A DNA stretch of 64,000 nt from Flavobacterium sinopsychrotolerans (GCF_900110375.1 NZ_FODN01000001.1:248001-312000); one strand, 5' to 3'; numbered from the stretch's first letter, positions 44,413 to 53,928 are shown. Translations and numbers: made by a program. Notes: generated by a model from the sequence alone, not told the origin.

Positions 44413-45267
44413 CTAATCCTCAGACACAACTGCTTTATTTTTATCCATCGCTACATTCAACAATACTGCAATTCCTTTATCATTTATCATTTTCATATTC
44501 ATAGCATCTAATTGGACCAAATCTTTAGAAACTAATCCACTAAACATATTGAATGAAATATTCATTTCTTTCAAGTTTTTTAATTTTTCCAACTCAAATG
44601 GAACTTGACCCATTAAATTATTATCAAACAAACTGATACTCTCTAAATTACTCAAGCTTGCAACTTGAGGATTTAATCTTCCTGAGAATTTATTACTATT
44701 CAAAAGTAATATCTTCAACGCTTTTAAACTATATAATGACGTAGGTATTTCGCCATATATTTCGTTATTATACAGTGATAAAACTTCTAACTGATTAAGA
44801 CTGCCAATTTGAGAAGGTAATTCACCTGAAAGCCTATTCATATAAAGCTCTATACTTTTTAAATTTACCATCTTACAGATAGAATTAGGAATATTCCCAG
44901 ATAATTTATTAAAAGATAAATTTAAGATTCTTAATTCATTTAAATCGCCAATGGTCGAAGGAATAACTCCGGAAATTTTATTTTTATATAAATTTAATTC
45001 TTGAAGACTTTTCAATTTTACAATTTCTAATGGAATTTCTCCTATTAGATTATTATTACTTAAATTTATAGAAACTACCTTATCATTTTGCAATTTCACT
45101 CCATACCAAGTAGCAACCGATGATGATAAATCCCATTTATTAATCCATTCATTCCCATTCGTTGCTTTGTATAGCTTTATCAAAATTTCTCTTTCAGATG
45201 AAGATACGTTCGCTAACATTGAAAATGAAAATAAAACAGTAAAACACAGGATAGTAATTTTTTTCAT
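44413..45267 (-). CDS. Secreted leucine-rich-repeat protein, plant-type repeats
   Basis: A TTG start at 45273 is possible, but the ATG at 45267 begins the signal peptide directly (MKKITILCFTVLFSFSMLA), giving 284 residues. About eight LRR units of the plant-specific type follow (LSGNIPNSICKMVNLKSIEL and similar, with the LxGxIP signature). They are preceded by an N-terminal cap resembling the plant LRRNT_2 region (LYKATNGNEWINKWDLSSS, WYGVKL). It would be periplasmic or secreted and bind a ligand. No type IX C-terminal domain is evident. It is a single gene; its partners are unknown. Confidence 0.85.
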   Translation of the reverse strand: MKKITILCFTVLFSFSMLANVSSSEREILIKLYKATNGNEWINKWDLSSSVATWYGVKLQNDKVVSINLSNNNLIGEIPLEIVKLKSLQELNLYKNKISGVIPSTIGDLNELRILNLSFNKLSGNIPNSICKMVNLKSIELYMNRLSGELPSQIGSLNQLEVLSLYNNEIYGEIPTSLYSLKALKILLLNSNKFSGRLNPQVASLSNLESISLFDNNLMGQVPFELEKLKNLKEMNISFNMFSGLVSKDLVQLDAMNMKMINDKGIAVLLNVAMDKNKAVVSED

Positions 45268-45416
45268 AATCAAGATATTTTTCTTTATAAATATATTTAA
45301 AGGTATATACTAAACTGCTCATGAGCAAATAAAATCGACGAACTACATCATATATTTTTTTACCTGTGGTAATATCTTACAATTTAATCTTGTTTTAATG
45401 TTACTTAAAATTTCAT

Positions 45417-45424
45417 TAAATTTG
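45417..45424 (+). promoter_or_regulatory. -7 promoter element of the DUF1761 gene
   Basis: TAAATTTG, an exact TAnnTTTG match 25 bp before the ATG, with a TTG 24 bp upstream (slightly long spacing). Confidence 0.5.
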
Positions 45425-45449
45425 GTGTATTAACCTTAATCTCAAATTT

Positions 45450-45932
45450 ATGGAAATCAATTTCTTAGCACTATTTGTTGCGGCTTTATCTACTCTTGTA
45501 ATCGGATTTGTTTGGTATCATCCAAAAGTTTTTGGAACAATTTGGATGAAAGAATCTGGAATGACAGAAGAAAAGCTAAAAGGAGGAAATATGCTTTTAA
45601 TATTTGGTACGTCATTACTGTATGCTTTTTTCATCAGCTTCGTACTTCAAATGATCACCATACATCAATATGGAGCATTAGGTATGATTGGCGGAGATCC
45701 AAGTATCGCAAAACTTTCTTACGAAGCTTTCATGGCAGATTATGGATTAGCATTTAGAACTTTTAAACACGGAACATTACATGGCTTTATGGCCGGAGTG
45801 TTTTTAGCGTTACCAATTATAGGAACTAATGCCTTATACGAAAGAAGAAGTTTCAAATACACCCTTGTAACCGGTGGATTTTGGATACTGTGCTTTACAA
45901 TTATGGGTGGAATTATTTGTGGTTGGAAATAA
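45450..45932 (+). CDS. DUF1761 membrane protein
   Basis: This 160-residue protein has four membrane segments (about 5-23, 45-70, 105-125, 137-156). The opening with GFVWYHPKVFGTIWMKESG is the DUF1761 hallmark. The function of the family is not known. It is a single gene with its own promoter; a bidirectional terminator separates it from the convergent pterin dehydratase gene. Confidence 0.88.
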   Translation: MEINFLALFVAALSTLVIGFVWYHPKVFGTIWMKESGMTEEKLKGGNMLLIFGTSLLYAFFISFVLQMITIHQYGALGMIGGDPSIAKLSYEAFMADYGLAFRTFKHGTLHGFMAGVFLALPIIGTNALYERRSFKYTLVTGGFWILCFTIMGGIICGWK

Positions 45933-45950
45933 AAATCGCTGTTGATTTAA

Positions 45951-45991
45951 AATAAATTTCGTCTGCTACTCTGCAAGACGAAATTTATTTT
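45951..45991. terminator. Bidirectional terminator between 45450 gene and phhB
   Basis: AAATAAATTTCGTCT pairs perfectly with AGACGAAATTTATTT, an 15-bp stem ending one base before the phhB stop codon. Confidence 0.85.
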
Positions 45992-46270
45992 TTATTGAAT
46001 CTTTTCTATGGCTTTTGCCAAATCAATGTCTTTATCCGTAACGCCTTCTGCATCGTGAGTGGTTAAGCGAATTGTAACTTTATTATACACATTGAATAAT
46101 TCTGGATGGTGATTACTCTTCTCGGCCATCACTCCTACCTGCACAATAAAACCCAAAGCTTGAGTAAAATCTAAGAACTTAAAATTTTTCTCTATTCCAT
46201 TATTGATAAATTTCCAATTTTTCAGGTCTTTCAATTGGGTTTGAATAGATTCCTCTGAATAGGTTTTCAT
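45992..46270 (-). CDS. phhB: 4a-hydroxytetrahydrobiopterin dehydratase
   Basis: Recycles the pterin cofactor of aromatic amino-acid hydroxylases. This 92-residue protein is a single PCD/DCoH domain: [17 protein letters not shown] and the active-site stretch [15 protein letters not shown] (His-His-Pro-Glu), then [17 protein letters not shown]. The length is complete. No hydroxylase gene is adjacent. Confidence 0.94.
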   Translation of the reverse strand: MKTYSEESIQTQLKDLKNWKFINNGIEKNFKFLDFTQALGFIVQVGVMAEKSNHHPELFNVYNKVTIRLTTHDAEGVTDKDIDLAKAIEKIQ

Positions 46271-46339
46271 AATTTTCTTTTTTATTTATATAAAGTTAGT
46301 TAATTTCGAGACATTCAGTAATACTTTAACTTTATTAAC

Positions 46340-46347
46340 TAATTTTG
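46340..46347 (+). promoter_or_regulatory. -7 element for the 46368 gene
   Basis: TAATTTTG, an exact TAnnTTTG match only 20 bp before the TTG start codon; the leader would be very short. Confidence 0.45.
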
Positions 46348-46367
46348 GAAAAATATCACTTTTCAAT

Positions 46368-47516
46368 TTGAATACAGCTTATTCCTTTAAAATTTATAGT
46401 TCAACTGCTCAACTTCCTGCAAATTGGGATGATTTAGCAATTTCAACTATTTTTTTATCCAAAAAATACCTGCAGGTTTTAGAAGAATCATCTCCTAAGA
46501 ATATGATTTGTCATTTCATTGGAATTTTCGAAAATGAAACTTTAGTTGGTAGTGCTCTTTCTCAATTTTTGGATTTGAATAAACTAGAATCTTTTGGGGA
46601 ACGCGACAAATGCGTCAAAACCGCTGTACGAAATATTGTTTTCGGAAACTTTGCCTCTCATGTGCTCGTTATTGGCAACAATATGCTGACGGGTCAAAAT
46701 TCATATTCCTTATCTAATACTATTGATAAAAAGAAAGCATTACAAACCTTGCACGCTGCAACAACGGAATTGAAAAAAATTTTTAAATCTAAAGGAATAA
46801 ACATTCACATTACAACTTATAAAGATTTCAACAAAGAAGAAATTAAAAATTTTGACATTCCGGAATTCAAAAATGAGTATCAGTTCTCGACACAGCCCAA
46901 CATGGTTTTCTCGATTAATGAAAATTGGAAGTCGGAGTCGGATTACATCGATTCGCTGTCAAAAAAATACAGAGATCAATACAAAAGAGCTCGAAAAAAA
47001 GCAGCTGTAATTGAGAAAAGAAAATTACATCTGGAAGAAATAATTGCTTTAGAAGATACGATTTATGAATTGTATTTTCATGTCGCCAAAAACGCCCCTT
47101 TTAATACTTTTTTTCTACCAAAAAACCATTTTAGAGTTTTTAAAGAAATCTTTAAAGACAAATTTCTTTTCTACGGCTACTTTATTAACGAAAAACTAAT
47201 TGGTTTTAATACTTTAATAAAAAACGGTGAAGTAATGGATACTTATTTTCTTGGGTATGACGAAAGTATTCAGCGTGAAAAAATGCTGTATCTGAATATG
47301 TTATACGACATGATTGCTTACTCCATTAATAAAAATTTCAAGAAAATTGTCTTTGCCAGAACAGCATTGGAAATTAAAAGTTCTGTAGGTGCAAAACCCA
47401 TCCAAATGTTTGGATTAATGACTCATAGTACTCCTATAGCAAATGTATTTCTACCAAAAATTTTCAAATATCTAGAACCTGAAACCATTTGGCAACAGCG
47501 AAATCCATTTAAATAA
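46368..47516 (+). CDS. GNAT-like protein (peptidogalycan biosynthesis type)
   Basis: This 382-residue cytoplasmic protein is apparently started by TTG. No in-frame ATG lies between the upstream promoter and this codon. The second half resembles the GNAT fold of BioF2/FemAB-like proteins: SLSKKYRDQYKRARKKA, then FYGYFINEKLIGFNTLI and DTYFLGYD. NCBI-style names for such proteins are vague, and the acceptor is unknown. Its last 8 bp overlap the convergent lipid-kinase gene. Confidence 0.75.
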   Translation: MNTAYSFKIYSSTAQLPANWDDLAISTIFLSKKYLQVLEESSPKNMICHFIGIFENETLVGSALSQFLDLNKLESFGERDKCVKTAVRNIVFGNFASHVLVIGNNMLTGQNSYSLSNTIDKKKALQTLHAATTELKKIFKSKGINIHITTYKDFNKEEIKNFDIPEFKNEYQFSTQPNMVFSINENWKSESDYIDSLSKKYRDQYKRARKKAAVIEKRKLHLEEIIALEDTIYELYFHVAKNAPFNTFFLPKNHFRVFKEIFKDKFLFYGYFINEKLIGFNTLIKNGEVMDTYFLGYDESIQREKMLYLNMLYDMIAYSINKNFKKIVFARTALEIKSSVGAKPIQMFGLMTHSTPIANVFLPKIFKYLEPETIWQQRNPFK

Positions 47517-48399
47517 TTCCACTGTTTGGATTGGGAATTGCAACTTTCATTTGTTTGGGCAAAATTTCAATATTTAGTTTCGTTTCTTTGCCGCAATATT
47601 CCCCATCAATTTGAAAACTCACCGGAATATTGGTTGTAACAAAAGCTTTATCCGTAGAGACAATTTCTACATCATTGACATCTATAGGCATATTTCCAGT
47701 AATAATTTTGCCAAGGACTACTAAATCCATATTTTTCAGGATTACTAATTCAAACTTTCCATCATCCATCACACCGTTTGGATTTATAGAAACTCCTGTA
47801 CCATATTTTTGGGAATTAGCTATAACTATCATTCTTGCCTCACATTCTATTGTTGGAAAATCACCTGTAATGGTCGCAATAAACGGATCTTCCAAATCAA
47901 TCAAAGTAGATACTGTTTGCAAAGCATATCCCCATTTGCCACGGATACTGCTATTTTCATAATTCTTAATCATTTCTGCATTTACACCCAAATCACTTAA
48001 ATGAATACTTTTCTTTCCGTTAATGGAAATCATATCTATTTCCATATAATCATTGTGAAAAGCAACTTCTAAGTTTTCTTCAATGGTTGTGGGTAAATTC
48101 AAATCTACTGCTAAACCGTTAGCAGAACCAGCTGGCAAAATTCCAATAATAACATCATGCATTTCCATGGCTTCAGCAACCATCTTTATGGTTCCATCAC
48201 CTCCGGCTACAATAATTCGCTTTGGAATATAGGTATCATAAAGCACTTTTATGTTTTCACTATCTGAAGTTCCTGAAGTATTGTAAATCACGAGATTTAA
48301 ATTTTCTTTTTCAGCAAAAATAGTCGCAGCCTCAACAAGCTCTGATTTGTCTACATCTCCAGAGATAGGATTTACCACCAACATGATATTCTTTTTCAA
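47509..48399 (-). CDS. Diacylglycerol/lipid kinase family protein
   Basis: A cytoplasmic lipid kinase of the DagK/YegS type, 296 residues, started by TTG at 48399 (an ATG at 48384 is the alternative). Motifs are VVNPISGD near the start, VAGGDGTIKMVAEAM (nucleotide binding) and GILPAGSANGLAVDL. It would phosphorylate diacylglycerol or a related lipid. It is divergent from an App1-type phosphatidate phosphatase gene across only 65 bp, so opposing reactions may be co-ordinated. The -7 element TACTTTTG lies about 48 bp upstream. Confidence 0.9.
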   Translation of the reverse strand: MKKNIMLVVNPISGDVDKSELVEAATIFAEKENLNLVIYNTSGTSDSENIKVLYDTYIPKRIIVAGGDGTIKMVAEAMEMHDVIIGILPAGSANGLAVDLNLPTTIEENLEVAFHNDYMEIDMISINGKKSIHLSDLGVNAEMIKNYENSSIRGKWGYALQTVSTLIDLEDPFIATITGDFPTIECEARMIVIANSQKYGTGVSINPNGVMDDGKFELVILKNMDLVVLGKIITGNMPIDVNDVEIVSTDKAFVTTNIPVSFQIDGEYCGKETKLNIEILPKQMKVAIPNPNSGII

Positions 48400-48446
48400 A
48401 CTTTTTCTTCTTTTATTGATTAAAAACCTTTAAATTGAACTTTTAT

Positions 48447-48454
48447 CAAAAGTA
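48447..48454 (-). promoter_or_regulatory. -7 element of the lipid kinase gene
   Basis: TACTTTTG on the minus strand, in the 65-bp gap between the kinase and phosphatase genes. It overlaps the presumed ribosome-binding area of the phosphatase gene. Confidence 0.5.
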
Positions 48455-48464
48455 ATACAATATT

Positions 48465-49433
48465 ATGAAACCAATTTTAAAATTATACCGAGGCTACGCA
48501 AATGAACAAGAATTAATTGTCATGGGGCACGTTTTTAAACCTACATCGGCTGAAGAGTATAATTTTCAAAAAAAGAACCTAAAAAATGCCACTTCTGTTA
48601 TTAAAATGTTTCAAATAAAAACGCAGGCCAATGCCGATGTCTATTTGAAACACAACAATTCCAAAATCCATACCAAAACATTAGTTGATGGTTATTTTAA
48701 ATTTTGCGTACCATTAGACCAAGACACTAAATACGGCTGGATTGACTATGAAGTAAGCATTGTTTACAAAAATGTCACTATCACTACAAAAGACAGTTAC
48801 ATTCGACCACACAAAGGAAATCTAGGAATCATATCTGACATTGATGATACTTTTTTAGTATCTCACACACTGAATCCGTTGAAAAAATTATATGTTTTGT
48901 TATTTAAAAACATAAATAAGAGAAAAATATATGATGATGTTGTAACCCATTATCAAGCTTTAAGTACTGCAGGAAGAGAAAAAAAGGAAGAGCTTAATGC
49001 TTTTTTCTATGTTTCCAGCAGTGAATGGAATTTGTACCGTTTCATCACAAAATTCACTGAACTTCATGAGTTGCCAAAAGCGGTGTTACTATTGAAGGAC
49101 ATCAAGACGAGTCTCACTGATTTCTTCATGACCGGCAGAGGAAATCACAATCACAAGTTTGATAAAATAAAACACATTTTAGAATTTTATCCCAACTTAG
49201 AATATGTTCTTCTTGGCGATGATTCGCAACATGATCCTTATTTATATGAAGCCATTTGCAAAATTTTCCCCGTTACTGTAAAAGCAGTTTACATCCGTCA
49301 AACTGGCGCCACTAAAAAAGAAAAAATAATCACTGTAATGAAAAATTTGGAAACTTTGAACGTTTCTATTTGTTACTTCAAAAATAGCAGTGAAGCAATC
49401 TCACACTCAAAATCTATTGGAATTATTGCATAA
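48465..49433 (+). CDS. App1-type phosphatidate phosphatase (DUF2183)
   Basis: This 322-residue protein has the App1 catalytic domain: the HAD nucleophile motif SDIDDTFLVSHT (DxDxT), FYVSSSEWNLYRF, KFDKIKHILEFYPNLEYVLL and GDDSQHDP. Yeast App1 dephosphorylates phosphatidate and related lipids; the bacterial substrate is inferred. The N-terminal 110 residues form a beta-rich region that contains no signal peptide. It is divergent from the lipid kinase gene; a terminator follows. Confidence 0.88.
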   Translation: MKPILKLYRGYANEQELIVMGHVFKPTSAEEYNFQKKNLKNATSVIKMFQIKTQANADVYLKHNNSKIHTKTLVDGYFKFCVPLDQDTKYGWIDYEVSIVYKNVTITTKDSYIRPHKGNLGIISDIDDTFLVSHTLNPLKKLYVLLFKNINKRKIYDDVVTHYQALSTAGREKKEELNAFFYVSSSEWNLYRFITKFTELHELPKAVLLLKDIKTSLTDFFMTGRGNHNHKFDKIKHILEFYPNLEYVLLGDDSQHDPYLYEAICKIFPVTVKAVYIRQTGATKKEKIITVMKNLETLNVSICYFKNSSEAISHSKSIGIIA

Positions 49434-49466
49434 AAAAAGAGTTCCAAAATGGAACTCTCGTTTTTA
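49432..49466. terminator. Terminator between App1-type and ABC-F genes
   Basis: AGAGTTCC pairs with GGAACTCT around a 5-base loop, with A and T runs on either side. It overlaps the ends of both convergent genes. Confidence 0.85.
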
Positions 49467-51371
49467 TAAATTATCTATTTCTTCCTGAACAACTTCCCAT
49501 TCCAGCAGCAGTTTATCTAACTCTGCTTTTTTCTTATTGTAAGCAGTGAAAAACTTCGCGTCTTCAATATGCTTATCATAATTAGAAGCCAACATTTTAT
49601 CATCTTGCTGTATTTCCTTTTCTAATTGTTTGATTTGGCTTTCTACTTTGCTCAATTTATTTTGCAACGCTTTTCCTTTCTTTTGATCTTCGTAGGAAGC
49701 TTTGTTACTTTCTTTAGGTGCAGCTGCTTTTTCGGCATCTTTTTTCTCCACTTCACGCATATTCTCCATATTGCGTTGCTCTAAGAAATAGTTGATATCC
49801 CCTAAATATTCTTTTATTTTTTGGTCTTTAAATTCATACACCAAATTTGACATGCCTTGCAAGAAATCCCTATCGTGAGAAACCAACAATAAAGTTCCCC
49901 CAAATTTTTGAAGTGCGGCTTTTAAAACATTCTTAGATTTGATGTCCAAGTGATTCGTAGGCTCATCCATCAACAAAACATTAATGGGCTGCAATAATAG
50001 TTTACACAGCGCTAAACGATTTCTTTCGCCCCCAGAAAGGACTTTTACCTTTTTTTCTACATCATCACCACGAAACAAGAAAGAACCCAACATATCACGT
50101 ACTTTCATTCGGTTCGTATCTGCAGCGGCATCTTCCATTGTTTGCAACAAGGTAATTTCACCATCCAGATATTCCGCCTGATTTTGCGCAAAATAACCCA
50201 GTTGTACATTGTGACCTAATTTGATATTTCCTTTATATTCGAATTCATCAACAATAGCCTTGATAAAAGTCGATTTTCCTTGACCATTCTGTCCAACGAA
50301 TGCAATTTTGCTTCCGCGTTCCACTAACAAATTGATATCTTTCAAAATCGTTTTGTCACCATAACTTTTAGTTACGTTTTCAGCTTCAATTACGACTCTT
50401 CCCGGTTCTTTTGAAACTGGAAAAGTAATATTCATCACTGAGTTATCATCCTCATCAACTTCGATGCGTTCGACTTTATCTAATTTTTTTATTAACGACT
50501 GCGCCATAGAAGCTTTAGAAGCTTTGGCACGGAATTTTTCAATTAATTTCTCCGTTTCTTCAATTTTTTTGGCTTGGTTTTTTTGTGTTGCCAATTGCTT
50601 TTCGCGAATTTCATGACGCAATTCTAAATATTGAGAATAGGGTTTGTTGAAATCATATGCTTTACCAAGAGAAATTTCGATAGTTCTGTTTGTTACATTA
50701 TCCAAAAACATTTTATCGTGCGAAACAATTACCACAACTCCCGGATAATTACGAAGGAAACTTTCTAACCAAATGATACTTTCTATATCCAAGTGATTCG
50801 TTGGCTCATCCAATAATAAAACGTCATTAGCCTGTAATAATAATTTGGCTAATTCGATACGCATTCTCCATCCACCAGAAAAAGTTTCGGTTTGATTATC
50901 AAAAACATCACGTTTAAATCCTAAACCAAGTAAAATTTTCTCGGTATCACCCACATAATTATAACCTCCCAATAATTCAAAACGGTGTGTATATTCCGAT
51001 AAGTCTTCTATTATTTGACTGTATTCGTCACTTTCATAATCGGTACGGGTTACTAAAAGATGATTGATCTCTTCAAGCTTTTTTTCAACAATTTTAATTT
51101 CCGTAAAAGCTTCGTATGCTTCCTCCAGAACTGTTCTTCCTTGTTCAAAATCGATATCCTGTCGCAAGAATCCCATTCGGATATCTTTCTCCTGAGAAAT
51201 AACACCTGAATCAGGAGCAAAATCTCTCGCCAACATTTTAAGCATGGTAGATTTTCCCGCTCCGTTCTTCCCAACAAGACCCACACGGTCTCCGGCACCC
51301 AAACGAAAGGTAACTTCTTCAAATAAATAAGTACCACCAAACGAAACGGATAAATTGTGTATATTAAGCAT
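49464..51371 (-). CDS. ABC-F family ATP-binding protein
   Basis: This 635-residue protein has two ABC cassettes and no membrane domain. Cassette 1 has GKNGAGKST and FSGGWRMR; cassette 2 has GQNGQGKST and LSGGERNR. Between them is the basic P-site tRNA-interaction linker (about 245-310). A charged C-terminal coiled coil (about 530-635, AAPKESNKASYEDQKKGKA) resembles Uup/YdiF-type members. ABC-F proteins act on the ribosome exit site and help stalled translation. Antibiotic resistance is possible in the family but nothing here suggests it. Confidence 0.93.
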   Translation of the reverse strand: MLNIHNLSVSFGGTYLFEEVTFRLGAGDRVGLVGKNGAGKSTMLKMLARDFAPDSGVISQEKDIRMGFLRQDIDFEQGRTVLEEAYEAFTEIKIVEKKLEEINHLLVTRTDYESDEYSQIIEDLSEYTHRFELLGGYNYVGDTEKILLGLGFKRDVFDNQTETFSGGWRMRIELAKLLLQANDVLLLDEPTNHLDIESIIWLESFLRNYPGVVVIVSHDKMFLDNVTNRTIEISLGKAYDFNKPYSQYLELRHEIREKQLATQKNQAKKIEETEKLIEKFRAKASKASMAQSLIKKLDKVERIEVDEDDNSVMNITFPVSKEPGRVVIEAENVTKSYGDKTILKDINLLVERGSKIAFVGQNGQGKSTFIKAIVDEFEYKGNIKLGHNVQLGYFAQNQAEYLDGEITLLQTMEDAAADTNRMKVRDMLGSFLFRGDDVEKKVKVLSGGERNRLALCKLLLQPINVLLMDEPTNHLDIKSKNVLKAALQKFGGTLLLVSHDRDFLQGMSNLVYEFKDQKIKEYLGDINYFLEQRNMENMREVEKKDAEKAAAPKESNKASYEDQKKGKALQNKLSKVESQIKQLEKEIQQDDKMLASNYDKHIEDAKFFTAYNKKKAELDKLLLEWEVVQEEIDNL

Positions 51372-51401
51372 GTATTGTGATTTTATTCCTTTTCAAATGT
51401 G

Positions 51402-51409
51402 TAAATTTG
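51402..51409 (+). promoter_or_regulatory. -7 element of the DUF983 gene
   Basis: TAAATTTG, an exact TAnnTTTG match 46 bp before the ATG at 51456. Confidence 0.5.
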
Positions 51410-51455
51410 TATACCGAATTATCGGGACCAAAAAGGAAAATTAAATTTTTTGCAA

Positions 51456-51839
51456 ATGTTAAAAAAAGGATCCAAATTATATAGTATTTTAACAGGAACT
51501 TGTCCTAAATGTCAGAATGAGAGTATGTATTTGGATAAAAATCCACTGCATCTCAATAAAATATTAAAAATGCACGAAAATTGCAACCATTGTGGTTTAC
51601 ATTATCAAATTGAACCTTCTTTTTTTTATGGCGCAATGTACGTTAGTTATGGATTAAATGTAGCAATAGGAATTGCAGCTTTTATCATCTCATTTGTATT
51701 TTTTAGTTCAAACCTTAAAGTGGCTTTCGTAGCTATAATAGCATCCTTGATACTATTATTCCCGTTTGTTTTACGCTGGTCCAGAAACATATATATAAAT
51801 ATGTTTGTTTCATACGACCCAGAGACTAAGCTCAAGTAA
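51456..51839 (+). CDS. DUF983 zinc-ribbon membrane protein
   Basis: An ATG at 51456 (MLKKGSKLYSIL) is preferred over the TTG at 51450, giving 127 residues. The N-terminal zinc ribbon has CPKC and CNHC pairs about 27 residues apart, followed by the DUF983 signature IEPSFFYGAMYVSYG and two membrane segments. The family function is unknown. It is divergent from the ABC-F gene and ends 3 bp before the convergent FAD gene stop. Confidence 0.88.
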   Translation: MLKKGSKLYSILTGTCPKCQNESMYLDKNPLHLNKILKMHENCNHCGLHYQIEPSFFYGAMYVSYGLNVAIGIAAFIISFVFFSSNLKVAFVAIIASLILLFPFVLRWSRNIYINMFVSYDPETKLK

Positions 51840-51841
51840 TA

Positions 51842-52894
51842 TTAATTCTTTTCTTTGAATCTAAATCGTTTAATATCAATTACTGGATCTAAAGGAGTTT
51901 GGTTTTCTATATGGTCAAATAATGCTTTTGCCATAGCGGGACCTAACATAACCCCTCTTGTTCCTAAACCATTCAAGATATGTATTGTTTCATAATTTTG
52001 ATGAGTTCCCACTAAAGGTCTTCTGTCTTTTACAGTTGGCCGTACACCAGCAAAATGCTCTAAAACCTCAAAGTCACAACTTATAATTTCTTTTATCCTT
52101 TCTATTAATTCTGTCTTTCCTTCTTCTGTAGGCAATTCCGTTTTGTCTTTCCAATTATAAGTAGCGCCAACTTTGAATAAATCATTCCCAAGAGGCAAAA
52201 TAAATACGCTGGTATTGACAATTACATCTAAATCTAATTCAGGTGCTCTTATAATAAAAAGCTCTCCTTTGGTGCCGTCTAATGGTAAATGCTTAAAATA
52301 TGGATTTGCATGCATTCCAAAACCTTCAGCAAAAATAATATGTTTTGCTTTAATGTCTTTATAACGAATGCCATCCGACACAATCTGCAGAGCATCATAA
52401 TCAAATGATTCTTCTTCAAACAAACTGTTTTCTTTCAGGAATTCCTTGTATTTATTTAATAATAAAGCCGTATCAACATAGCCAGTTTGTAAAACTTCGC
52501 CGTATCCGTAAGGTGAATCTATTCCTAAATACTTTTTAGAAATTAATTCAGTGGATAAAAAAGGAGCAAGCGCTGCTTTATCAGAAGCAGCAAACCAATT
52601 ATTTTGTTCTTCGATAGAGAAAAATTTTCTTAAAATGGGTATTCTAAAATCTACTTTACATTTTAATTTTATTTCCAAAGAAACATACAAATCATTCATT
52701 AATTCTAACTGTTCCTGAGCATTCCATACTTCACTAAAACGTTTTAGAATTACCGGATTATACAATCCACCAGCAATTTTAGAGGAATTTTGGGAATTAT
52801 TATCTAAAACAAAAATGGATTTTTCATTAAACAAAGCCACCTCTGCAAATGAAATACCAGCTAAACCAGAACCTACTATTAAATAATCAATCAT
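51842..52894 (-). CDS. FAD-dependent amino-acid oxidase-like protein
   Basis: This 350-residue protein has an N-terminal FAD-binding motif (YLIVGSGLAGISFAEVAL), a central substrate domain and the C-terminal DAO-type glycine motif (LNGLGTRGVMLGPAMA), with the conserved FAGVRPTVKDRRPLVG before it. This is the DAO/MnmC-C family of flavin oxidases; the substrate is not predictable. It is a soluble protein. It lies downstream of the gldN terminator on the same strand. Confidence 0.88.
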   Translation of the reverse strand: MIDYLIVGSGLAGISFAEVALFNEKSIFVLDNNSQNSSKIAGGLYNPVILKRFSEVWNAQEQLELMNDLYVSLEIKLKCKVDFRIPILRKFFSIEEQNNWFAASDKAALAPFLSTELISKKYLGIDSPYGYGEVLQTGYVDTALLLNKYKEFLKENSLFEEESFDYDALQIVSDGIRYKDIKAKHIIFAEGFGMHANPYFKHLPLDGTKGELFIIRAPELDLDVIVNTSVFILPLGNDLFKVGATYNWKDKTELPTEEGKTELIERIKEIISCDFEVLEHFAGVRPTVKDRRPLVGTHQNYETIHILNGLGTRGVMLGPAMAKALFDHIENQTPLDPVIDIKRFRFKEKN

Positions 52895-52935
52895 TAAAAC
52901 TCTTTTAAACTATCTACAAAGAAAGCATTTTAAAA

Positions 52936-52965
52936 CAAAAAAACTCTTACCAATACAGTAAGAGT
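52936..52965 (-). terminator. Terminator of the gldKLMN operon
   Basis: On the minus strand ACTCTTAC pairs with GTAAGAGT around a 7-base loop, followed by a run of Ts, 24 bp after the gldN stop. Confidence 0.8.
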
Positions 52966-52988
52966 TCCTTATTTTATTAAAATTGAAA

Positions 52989-53882
52989 TTAATAATTCCA
53001 CATATCTTGTTCGAAATTGCGAATTTTCTCTTTCACTCTTTCTGATTCTAACAACTGATTTTGCGCATTATCTTTCATGTAATCTTCGATTGTTCTGTCA
53101 CCGTAAACATTTTCTTCTTTGTAAATAACACTGTTGAAACGTCTTGAGTTCAATATTTGGTCAAAAGAAACAGGCATTGCAGAATTCTTATCATTAAAGG
53201 CCTTAGCTTCATGTAAAACTTCCCTAGCTGATGGAAAAAATATCCAAAACAATTCGATATAATCTTTTTCATCACTGTTCATCGTATAAACATCAGGCGT
53301 AACGGGACAAATCCCTAACAAACGATATTTTAATTCACTTTGACGTTTATCAAAATACCAATATCCCTTTATTTTATACTGTGTTACATCTTGAGCAGTA
53401 AGATCCTGTCTCATGATATACTCTTGTGAAACTGATTGCCCTGCGTTGATTTGCTCTCTTCCAGCATCTGTTGTATCAATACGAGAAAGAGATGCTTCAA
53501 TATCTTTAATAGATTTTTTAGTATTGAAATAACTGTCTGTGTAAACTTCAGTGATTTTACCATTCTTCATTGCTTTTGTCAAAACATCATATAAAGAACG
53601 TCTGTCGGAACCAACATTAGCAGTATCAATTGGAAAGTATAACGAAAAATTTATTCTTTCACTCAAATCAATTATCTCCCAAGTAGTTTTACCCATCAAA
53701 ACATCACGGTCGTGCACATAACCATAAGCCAAAGGTTTATCATTATCAGAAATAAGTTGAGCTGCAGTTTTAAGTCCTATTTGATCTGGACTTTTTGCAT
53801 TCAGCAAATTTGATTGTGCAAATGAAGCAACACTTCCTAGTAAGGAAACAATAGCTAAAAAAAGATTTCTAACATTCATCAT
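52989..53882 (-). CDS. gldN: Type IX secretion/gliding protein GldN
   Basis: A periplasmic component of the type IX secretion system that joins the GldK ring. It has 297 residues with a signal peptide (about 1-22, ending ASFAQ). GldN features are seen: a region with AYGYVHDRDVLMGKTTWEIID and YFDKRQSELKYRLLGICPVT. The length matches the family. It is the last gene of the operon, 46 bp after gldM, and is followed by a terminator. Confidence 0.95.
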   Translation of the reverse strand: MMNVRNLFLAIVSLLGSVASFAQSNLLNAKSPDQIGLKTAAQLISDNDKPLAYGYVHDRDVLMGKTTWEIIDLSERINFSLYFPIDTANVGSDRRSLYDVLTKAMKNGKITEVYTDSYFNTKKSIKDIEASLSRIDTTDAGREQINAGQSVSQEYIMRQDLTAQDVTQYKIKGYWYFDKRQSELKYRLLGICPVTPDVYTMNSDEKDYIELFWIFFPSAREVLHEAKAFNDKNSAMPVSFDQILNSRRFNSVIYKEENVYGDRTIEDYMKDNAQNQLLESERVKEKIRNFEQDMWNY

Positions 53883-53928
53883 GGTATCATTATATAATAT
53901 TAAAGCAAGGATCCGATAAACTTACTTA

